Assembly: GCA_964495465.1 (NCBI GenBank)
Contig: CAZBWE010000037.1
Location: forward strand, 1-22,436
From: CAZBWE01 sp964495465
Lineage (GTDB): Bacteria > Planctomycetota > Phycisphaerae > Sedimentisphaerales > Anaerobacaceae
Direction of reading: 5' to 3'
Length of the DNA stretch: 22,436 nucleotides
The first letter of the stretch is position 1, and each line of letters begins with the position of its first letter. Under the pieces are notes generated by a model. It had not been told where the DNA came from. It saw nothing but the letters and a program-made list of their open reading frames with translations, and made no database searches. The position numbers were made by a program, and so were the translations under genes. Positions 16,813-22,436 of the stretch are shown here, in pieces.

Positions 16813-16846
16813 TAATTGCTTGGGCCTCTCATCAAAGCAAACCTGT

Positions 16847-17122
16847 GGCCGTTTGGGCGGAATGGTTTTCGGCGAGGTCGTCACCGACCGGATCCAGCTC
16901 AACGAGGATACGCTCTGGACAGGCCAGCCGAACGATCCGTCCAGGCCCACGGCCAAGAATTATCTTGATCAGATACGCAACGAACTCTTCATCAACCGGA
17001 ATACCGCCGAAAGTCTCTATAACAGTTACATGATGGGCACACATCATGGTCAGGCGTACCAGACGGTTGGCAGTTTATATCTGAATTTTGCCGGGCACAG
17101 TTCCTACTCCGATTATACACGT
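16847..17122 (+). pseudogene. Duplicated GH95 gene fragment (276 bp, exact copy)
   Basis: Identical by eye to 7853-8128, encoding GRLGGMVFGE to the residues SYSDYTR. It has no start or ribosome-binding site and ends at a TGA (17123-17125) formed at the junction. It joins the IS630 remnant at GGCCGTTT, which reads as transposase codons on the minus strand and as GH95 on the plus strand. GGCCGTTTG recurs at 17131-17139, just past the other end. Not a functional gene. Confidence 0.93.
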
Positions 17123-17267
17123 TGAATCCGGGCCGTTTGTAAACGAGATGTTAGGCGACCACCATCGTTTCACACAGGAAGAAATCCTTTCCGTAATGGT
17201 TCAGGAAAGCCCCTCATATACCGGACAATCCACACCTCTTAGAATAATTGACTTTTCCCTCAATTGA
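17121..17267 (+). pseudogene. Unidentified coding remnant, C-terminal end
   Basis: An open stretch of 48 codons ends at TGA 17265-17267 and reads VESGPFVNEMLGDHHRFTQE, then EILSVMVQESPSYTG, ending PLRIIDFSLN. The composition is protein-like and it has no start of its own, so it looks like the 3' end of a gene whose body was replaced by the GH95 fragment. I do not recognise the family. It may once have been the gene preceding GH106. Confidence 0.4.
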
Positions 17268-17357
17268 TAATACCGTAAAGTCAACGATTAGAAAGGATTG
17301 AGCCAAAGTTACGATAAAAAGTAAGGAAACTCTTACCATAGAAAGGCGGTCTGATTT

Positions 17358-20300
17358 ATGAAACTATCTGCTTATTTTCTTTCATTCTGGCTTATTCTGG
17401 TCGGAGTCACTAATGCTGCGGCGGATAATAAGCCGCTTGAAGAAGGATTCGTCAATCCGCCTCGAAGTACGGGCGTTCGCTGCTTCTGGTGGTGGCTCAA
17501 CAGTAATGTTACCAAGGAGGCGATTACCCGTGATTTGGAAGAAATGAGAGCAAAGAACTTCAGCGGAGCGTTAATCTTCGATGCCGGAGGAGCGGAACAA
17601 CGAGGCAACAGACAGGTCCCCGCAGGGCCGACCTTTGCCGGACCCGAATGGCGTGAGCTTTTCAGGCACGCCGTCAAGGAAGCCAATAGACTCGGGCTGG
17701 AGCTGGGCCTGAGTATTCAAAGCGGCTGGAATCTCGGCGGACCCCATGTAACACCTGATACGGCTGCAAAAATGCTGACCTGGTCCGAAACACAGGTTGA
17801 AGGGCCTGTATCACTTGAACGGAGATTATCCGAGCCACAAAAAAGAGACGGTTTCTACAAAGACATTGCGGTTCTGGCATTTCCCGTTAAAGGCGCACAA
17901 GACCTGCAAAAACCATCAATAAAAGCAAGCTCATATCAATCTCAATACCCGTGTGAGAATGCAATCGACGCAGATGAAAATACCTTCTGGGTCAGCTCGG
18001 GCACAGAGCAGGGCCAGGGACCTTCCAACAAAAAACCTGAGTGGCTCGAATTATCCTTCGAAGAAAACATCACAATATCAGGCATTAGTATCAAAGGTCG
18101 GCCGGGGTATGGCCCCCGCAGGTGTCGATTACAGGTTAACACTGATGACAATGTGCTTGAAAATATTCATATATTTGAAGTCAAAGATGGTGAAACATAC
18201 AAGGAAACTTTCAATTCCGTTTCCGGGAGAGTATTTCGTTTGCTTTTCGAAAGCTCTTACGATGCCCGTTTCCCTGAAAATACCCGCAATGTCCAGGTAG
18301 CAGAGCTTTATTTGACTGATATCGAAGGAAACAGTTTTTCCGGTGGTGTCCTGAGAAAACCGATCCAAAACCTGCAAGCCAAAGCTGCGAGCCACGAAAT
18401 CGGTATGTCGGCACCGGACTGCCGGTTCCTGCTGGAAGATATCCCGGCTATTCCAGGTGAACAGGATACTAATATCAAAGACGTCCTGAACATTACAGAT
18501 AAAATGACGCCTGAGGGAGTCCTTAAGTGGCAGGTGCCTTCAGGCAAGTGGTGTATTTTGCGTTTTGGTTACACTCTAAGCGATGCCGGTGTCAGCACAT
18601 ACAGTGCAGACTGGAAAGGACACGTAATTGACTATATGGAAGCCGAGGCCCTGCGAACATACTGGAATGACGTGGTAGAACCATTACTTAATGACATCGG
18701 GCCGCTGGCCGGAAAATGCCTTAAGTATTTGCAAACGGACAGCTGGGAATGCGGCGGTGCGAACTGGACAGGCAACTTTCCATCCGAATTTAAGGAAAGA
18801 CGCGGTTACGACCCAATTCCATATCTGCCGATTATTACCGGCAAGATTGTAGAAAGCAGAGACGTTAGCAATCGATTCCTGGCGGATTTTCGCAAGACCG
18901 TTGGCGATTGCGTTGCAGAGAACCACTATCAAATTTTTGCGGAATTGGCACATCAACATAACATAGGTATTCACCCCGAATCCGGTGGGCCCCATGCAGG
19001 GCCCTTCGACGCCATTAAATGCCTGGGACGAAATGACATTGCAATGGGCGAGTTTTGGGTGCCGTCGCCGCACCGGCCACGCCCCGAACAACGGTTCTTC
19101 GTAAAACAATCATCCTCTGCCGCTCACATCTACAACAAGAAGCTGGTGGGGGCAGAGGCGTTCACCTCAATCGGGCCGCACTGGGATGATGTATTATGGG
19201 CATCTCAAAAGCCCAGTTTTGACCACGAGGCCTGTTCCGGCCTAAACCTCGTCTTTGTCCATACATTTACCTGTTCACCCATGGAAATGGGGATACCAGG
19301 CCAAGAGTATTTTGCAGGGACTCATTTTAATCCCAATGTAACCTGGTGGGATTACGCAGATGCCTTTATTATTTATCTGAACCGCTGCCAGTATCTAATA
19401 CAACAGGGCAAGTTTGTGGCCGATGTCCTTTATTATTATGGAGACCACGTTCCGAATCTTGCCCAACTAAAAGAGGCCGACCCGGCGCAGTCGCTGCCCG
19501 GCTTCGACTATGATGTTACGAATGAAGAGATATTCCTCAAGCTGACAGTAAAAGACAACTATATTGTTGTTCCCGGCGGAATCAGCTACCGGGTGCTTGT
19601 CCTGCCAAACCATAAGGTGCTTTCACTTGCAGTTCTGAAGAAAGTGCACGAGCTTGTTCACGAAGGAGCAACTGTAATCGGCCCCAAACCGGAAAAAACC
19701 GTCAGCTTAGTCGGTTATCCTGAAAGCGAAAAAGAGCTCGGAAGACTCGCGGATGAGCTTTGGGGACAATCCCCCAGCCAGGCCGGACAAAAACAATCCG
19801 GCAAAGGCAGAATCATTTGGGGCAAAAGCAGCCGGGAAGTGCTTCTGGAAAACGGCATAAAACCTGATGTCGAGTTTCAAAATAATGAGAAAGATTCGGT
19901 TTTCGATTATATTCACTACACTATCGATGAAATGCACATCTATTTTGTCTGTAACCAGAAAGAACGCGAGGAAGACGTAACTTGTGCCTTTCGAATTTCC
20001 GGTCAACAGCCGGAGCTATGGAATCCTATTACCGGCGATATCTGTAAAGCAAAAGCGTTCAGGCAAATTGACGGCCGAACCGAAGTGCCGTTGAGGTTTC
20101 CCCCTTACGGTTCGTTGTTTGTCGCATTTCGAGAGCCGATTTTAAGCACGAAACAAGGCGATGCTGAAAAAAATCATTTCGAATATAAAATCCTGCAGGA
20201 AATTCAAGGCCCCTGGGACGTATCTTTTGACCCACAATGGGGAGGCCCCGCAAAAGTGCGATTCGACCGGCTGATTAGCTGGACAGAGCGGCCGGAGCAA

Positions 20301-20678
20301 GAAATCCGCTTCTACTCAGGTAAAGCAACATATACAACCACCTTCAATCTTTCCGACCGGAAAACACCGGCAAGACAATATGTTTTGGACTTAGGAGAGG
20401 TTCTCGATACCGGAATTGCAAAAGTGAAGTTAAACGGAACCGATTTAAAAATCCTCTGGACAAAACCATTCCGAGTGGATGTTACAGACATAGTGCAAAA
20501 CGGTGAGAATAACCTTGTAATTGAAGTCGTCAACTCCTGGCGAAACAGATTGGTCGGCGATAGAGATTTGCCGAAGGAAAAACGGTTGACACGGACAAAT
20601 ATAAATGTGCGTCCCGAATGGGACCTTCGCCGCAGCGGTCTTTTAGGGCCGGTGCAAATCCTGATTAATAAAGAGTAA
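17358..20678 (+). CDS. GH106 alpha-L-rhamnosidase-type enzyme
   Basis: The product is 1106 residues from ATG 17358, with AAAGG 11 bases ahead. Signal peptide MKLSAYFLSFWLILVGVTNA, so it is exported, probably to the periplasm; no dockerin-like tail. The N-terminal signature FWWWLNSNVTKEAITRDLEE and GALIFDAGG is typical of GH106. A discoidin-like insert lies at about 191-325 (ENAIDADENTFWVSSG). Barrel motifs are LQTDSWECGGANWTGNF (E464), IGIHPESGGPHAG (E541) and KLVGAEAFTSIGPHWDD (E600). By analogy with characterised GH106 enzymes, E464 is a candidate acid and E600 a candidate base. A GH2-like beta-sandwich closes it, about 948-1106 (TYTTTFNL, VKLNG, LRRSGLLGPV). It would release L-rhamnose from oligosaccharides. 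RhaT starts 19 bases later, so the pair is likely an operon: release followed by import. Confidence 0.92.
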   Translation: MKLSAYFLSFWLILVGVTNAAADNKPLEEGFVNPPRSTGVRCFWWWLNSNVTKEAITRDLEEMRAKNFSGALIFDAGGAEQRGNRQVPAGPTFAGPEWRELFRHAVKEANRLGLELGLSIQSGWNLGGPHVTPDTAAKMLTWSETQVEGPVSLERRLSEPQKRDGFYKDIAVLAFPVKGAQDLQKPSIKASSYQSQYPCENAIDADENTFWVSSGTEQGQGPSNKKPEWLELSFEENITISGISIKGRPGYGPRRCRLQVNTDDNVLENIHIFEVKDGETYKETFNSVSGRVFRLLFESSYDARFPENTRNVQVAELYLTDIEGNSFSGGVLRKPIQNLQAKAASHEIGMSAPDCRFLLEDIPAIPGEQDTNIKDVLNITDKMTPEGVLKWQVPSGKWCILRFGYTLSDAGVSTYSADWKGHVIDYMEAEALRTYWNDVVEPLLNDIGPLAGKCLKYLQTDSWECGGANWTGNFPSEFKERRGYDPIPYLPIITGKIVESRDVSNRFLADFRKTVGDCVAENHYQIFAELAHQHNIGIHPESGGPHAGPFDAIKCLGRNDIAMGEFWVPSPHRPRPEQRFFVKQSSSAAHIYNKKLVGAEAFTSIGPHWDDVLWASQKPSFDHEACSGLNLVFVHTFTCSPMEMGIPGQEYFAGTHFNPNVTWWDYADAFIIYLNRCQYLIQQGKFVADVLYYYGDHVPNLAQLKEADPAQSLPGFDYDVTNEEIFLKLTVKDNYIVVPGGISYRVLVLPNHKVLSLAVLKKVHELVHEGATVIGPKPEKTVSLVGYPESEKELGRLADELWGQSPSQAGQKQSGKGRIIWGKSSREVLLENGIKPDVEFQNNEKDSVFDYIHYTIDEMHIYFVCNQKEREEDVTCAFRISGQQPELWNPITGDICKAKAFRQIDGRTEVPLRFPPYGSLFVAFREPILSTKQGDAEKNHFEYKILQEIQGPWDVSFDPQWGGPAKVRFDRLISWTERPEQEIRFYSGKATYTTTFNLSDRKTPARQYVLDLGEVLDTGIAKVKLNGTDLKILWTKPFRVDVTDIVQNGENNLVIEVVNSWRNRLVGDRDLPKEKRLTRTNINVRPEWDLRRSGLLGPVQILINKE

Positions 20679-20697
20679 AACAGAAAGAATACGAGCT

Positions 20698-21762
20698 ATG
20701 GAGCCAAATCCATTCTTGGGACTTGTCCTGCACGCAATTGGCGGTCTCGCCGCGGCAAGCTTTTACTTACCATATAAACAGGTCAAGGGCTGGGCCTGGG
20801 AGAACTACTGGATTTTAGGCGGCTTCTTTAGCTGGATTGTTACGCCTTTGATTGTCTCGCTACTAATAATTCCCAATTCATTCGATATCATCAGCCAGGC
20901 ACCTTTGAGCACTTTATTCTGGACATGGTTTTTCGGCGTTCTTTGGGGAATCGGCGGCCTGACCTTCGGCCTCACGATGCGCTACCTGGGAATAGCCCTC
21001 GGATACGCCATCGCTCTGGGATTATGTGCGGCCTTTGGCACATTGGTTCCTCCTTTATTCCGGGGAGAATTCGCCTCGGTCATCCAGACAGTCTCAGGCC
21101 GGGTAATTCTGTTTGGCGTGTTCGTATGCCTTTTCGGTATTACGCTTAGCGGCAAAGCCGGGATGAATAAAGAAAAAGAGCTTTCTGACGAACAAAAGAA
21201 GGAGAAAGTCCAAGAGTTCAATTTTCTTAAGGGGCTGATTGTGGCACTTTTTGCCGGTGCTATGAGCGCATCAATGTCTTACGGGCTGGCTGCGGGCAAA
21301 CCAATTGCAGCGATTGCGATTGAAAACGGGGCACCGAATCTCTGGCAAACTCTCCCTGTTTTGGCGGTGGTGCTGTTAGGCGGATTTACCACAAATGTTA
21401 TCTGGTGTATGTATTTGATTTTGAGAAAAGGCACGCTGAAAGATTATTTTCGCAGCACCTACGGCAGTGAAAAAATCTCCCTGGCAAAGAATTACCTTTT
21501 CTGCATTTTTGCCGGTGTTCTCTGGTATCTGCAGTTTTTCTTCTACGGCATGGGCACAACCAAAATGGGCAAATACGATTTCTCGAGCTGGACATTACAT
21601 ATGGCCAGTATAATAATTTTCAGCACTCTTTGGGGAATTGCCCTGAAGGAATGGAAAGGAACAAGCAGACGCACCCATTTGTGGATTGCTCTCGGACTGA
21701 CAATACTAATTCTTTCGACAATCATAGTCGGATATGGAAACAAGCTCGCCCTGCTCGATTAG
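20698..21762 (+). CDS. rhaT: L-rhamnose/H+ symporter, RhaT family
   Basis: The product is 354 residues, close to the roughly 344 of E. coli RhaT. The start MEPNPFLGLVLHAIGGLAAA and the segment YLPYKQVKGWAWENYWILGG are RhaT signatures, as are FGLTMRYLGIALGYAIALGL and GTLVPPL. About ten hydrophobic membrane segments run the length, with one hydrophilic charged loop in the middle (NKEKELSDEQKKEKVQEF). It imports L-rhamnose with protons across the inner membrane. ATG 20698 has only a weak ribosome-binding site (GAG), but it lies 19 bases after the GH106 stop and is probably translated from the same mRNA. Catabolic genes (isomerase, kinase, aldolase) are not in the window. L-fucose import by this protein is possible but unproven. 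Confidence 0.94.
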   Translation: MEPNPFLGLVLHAIGGLAAASFYLPYKQVKGWAWENYWILGGFFSWIVTPLIVSLLIIPNSFDIISQAPLSTLFWTWFFGVLWGIGGLTFGLTMRYLGIALGYAIALGLCAAFGTLVPPLFRGEFASVIQTVSGRVILFGVFVCLFGITLSGKAGMNKEKELSDEQKKEKVQEFNFLKGLIVALFAGAMSASMSYGLAAGKPIAAIAIENGAPNLWQTLPVLAVVLLGGFTTNVIWCMYLILRKGTLKDYFRSTYGSEKISLAKNYLFCIFAGVLWYLQFFFYGMGTTKMGKYDFSSWTLHMASIIIFSTLWGIALKEWKGTSRRTHLWIALGLTILILSTIIVGYGNKLALLD

Positions 21763-21765
21763 AAC

Positions 21766-21789
21766 GATAGGCATCCTTAATGCCCTATC
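21766..21789 (+). terminator. Weak hairpin just after rhaT
   Basis: GATAGGCA (21766-21773) pairs with TGCCCTATC (21781-21789) with one bulged base and a 7-base loop, four bases past the stop. It has no T run, so termination is uncertain. Confidence 0.35.
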
Positions 21790-21808
21790 ATATCAATCCC
21801 AGTTAATT

Positions 21809-21896
21809 AGAGCCGATTAGCTACTATTGTCATTCCCGCAAAAGCGGGAATCCAGAATCCTTATTATTTTAGTCTGCTAATCGTGATATCGGCTCT
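21809..21896. repeat. Palindromic intergenic element carrying an ATTCCC-type hairpin
   Basis: Outer arms AGAGCCGAT (21809-21817) and ATCGGCTCT (21888-21896) are perfect inverses. Inner arms ATTAGC (21816-21821) and GCTAAT (21876-21881) also pair. The core ATTCCCGCAAAAGCGGGAAT (21832-21851) with flanking TGTC and CCAG belongs to the hairpin family also at 15591 and 16705-16778. It lies between convergent genes, where it may also end transcription. Confidence 0.75.
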
Positions 21897-21955
21897 TTCT
21901 TACTGAAATTATTATTAGCTAAATCTGTGAAAAAAATTGGATACAAGGATTTTTG

Positions 21956-22436
21956 CTATTCAGTGATTTCTTCAATGGCTCGCGCTACAATATAATCCGG
22001 CAGCTTCTGCAGGGCCGGTTTTGCTTTGTAAGCTGATATAATGCTCCTGTCCGGAAAGGCCCCTGCTTCTTTTATCATCTCATCCGCTAACAGCCGTAAT
22101 TTCCGCTCTGTCATCTCAGTCTGGGCCTTTTCGCGTGCCAATTTCACCAAATCCTCAAATTCCTCCCGGCTGTCGTACCAGTTAAGCTGCAATTCCAATT
22201 CAAAGGCATCCTTAACGCTCGTCCGGTCGAAAAGATACTGAATCCCAACCGGATTGTAGCTTTCCATCCGTTCATCCACAAATGCTAAGCTCGCATCTCT
22301 GTATGCAGCGAATTTGTCCTCGTCAAAGTCCCCGAATCCGAGTTTTGCAATCTCCTCGGCCAACAGTTCCTCTATTCTCTTTTCCAGAATAGTCTTTTTG
22401 GCCTCCAGCCGCTCATACAGGGCTTCATAATACGCC
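21956..22436 (-). CDS. Unidentified helical protein, C-terminal part
   Basis: The minus-strand frame is open to the window edge and stops at TAG (21956-21958), giving about 160 residues of a longer protein; the true start is beyond the window. A TTG start near 22363 would be an over-short call because coding continues upstream without a break (AYYEALYERLEAKKTILEKR). The sequence is very rich in Glu, Lys, Leu and Ala, with a likely coiled coil at its start (EALYERLEAKKTILEKRIEE), then AYRDASLAFVDERMESYNPV and LQLNWYDSREEFEDLVKLAR, and ends IVARAIEEITE. There is no signal or membrane segment in this part, so it is probably cytoplasmic. I do not recognise the family. It converges with rhaT and is not part of that operon. 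Confidence 0.75.
   Translation of the reverse strand, partial: AYYEALYERLEAKKTILEKRIEELLAEEIAKLGFGDFDEDKFAAYRDASLAFVDERMESYNPVGIQYLFDRTSVKDAFELELQLNWYDSREEFEDLVKLAREKAQTEMTERKLRLLADEMIKEAGAFPDRSIISAYKAKPALQKLPDYIVARAIEEITE

Larger units (their letters stand above)
16114..16846 (-). pseudogene. IS630-family transposase remnant, copy 2 (N-terminus lost, split by a MITE)
   Basis: Minus-strand reading gives the first catalytic Asp segment KRPQVCFDERPKQL (16816-16854), a 157-base insertion, then VSDVRRPIPAYPDRRARYDY, the second Asp in ERIVLVMDNLNTHKK, and the Glu region in HYTPKHGSWLNMAEIEMS, ending LKKLYPSID at TAG 16114-16116. All three DDE positions survive. The helix-turn-helix N-terminus is missing because the sequence passes into a GH95 gene fragment at the KRP codons. 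If the MITE is removed with one TA, the frame reads QLVSDVRRPIP, aligned with QLVGEMRQPIP of copy 1. Non-functional as it stands. Confidence 0.9.

Noticed and set aside
16682..17125. A 147-codon plus-strand open frame across the MITE, the IS630 end and the GH95 fragment
   Set aside because: It is a chance fusion: its start lies in the hairpin repeat (which reads VIPAKAGIQ), then it crosses antisense transposase and a copied GH95 fragment. It has no ribosome-binding site.
17248..17274. Promoter for GH106: TTGACT with TAATAC or GATAAT
   Set aside because: The spacing is 15 or 12 bases and the boxes overlap the end of the coding remnant; too weak to call.
15591..21855. Repeated palindromes as a CRISPR array
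   Set aside because: The copies are few, scattered over 6 kb, in both orientations, and lack regular spacers or cas genes.

Overview
The window looks like part of a Planctomycetota genome, probably of the Phycisphaerae/Sedimentisphaerales type. This is inferred from gene style, not from a marker gene. The signs are very long secreted multi-module proteins with LamG, F5/8 C, FN3, PA14 and CBM6 modules, dockerin-like C-terminal tails, a PEP-CTERM protein, and many broken insertion sequences. Related phyla with similar secretomes (Lentisphaerota, Kiritimatiellota) are not excluded.

Layout. 1-2297: 3' part of a large secreted carbohydrate-binding protein with a hairpin after it. 2727-3620: PEP-CTERM surface protein closed by a textbook terminator. 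3775-4614: insertion-sequence remnants (IS630-type on the minus strand, ISKra4-type on the plus strand). 4673-7281: a perfect -35/-10 promoter, then a secreted right-handed beta-helix enzyme (GH141-like) with CBM6 and a dockerin-like tail. 7682-11617: GH95 alpha-L-fucosidase-type enzyme with FN3, F5/8 C, CBM6 and a dockerin-like tail. 11662-15483: GH5-type enzyme with two PA14 modules, FN3, LamG, an Ig-like module and a dockerin-like tail. 15484-17357: a gene graveyard holding a 123-bp palindromic element, an IS110 5' fragment, a methyltransferase fragment, a second IS630 transposase split by a 157-bp MITE, an exact 276-bp copy of part of the GH95 gene, and an unidentified coding remnant. 17358-21762: GH106 alpha-L-rhamnosidase and a RhaT-type L-rhamnose/H+ symporter, 19 bases apart and probably one operon. 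21956-22436: C-terminal part of an unidentified helical protein on the minus strand.

How the genes fit together. The secreted enzymes and the transporter suggest breakdown of a polysaccharide rich in L-fucose (or L-galactose) and L-rhamnose. GH95 and the GH141-like enzyme would remove side-chain fucose-type sugars, GH5 would cut a backbone, GH106 would release rhamnose, and RhaT would import it. GH141, GH95 and GH106 together recall rhamnogalacturonan-II degradation in gut Bacteroides, but the substrate is not proven here. All complete extracellular CAZymes except GH106 end in paired Ca-binding dockerin-like repeats, so they may be assembled or anchored. No cohesin is visible in the window.

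The most unusual structures are in the graveyard. One is a MITE whose removal at its TA duplication restores the host transposase frame. Another is a perfect 276-bp copy of GH95 joined to the same transposase at shared sequence. I saw no tRNA, rRNA or CRISPR array.
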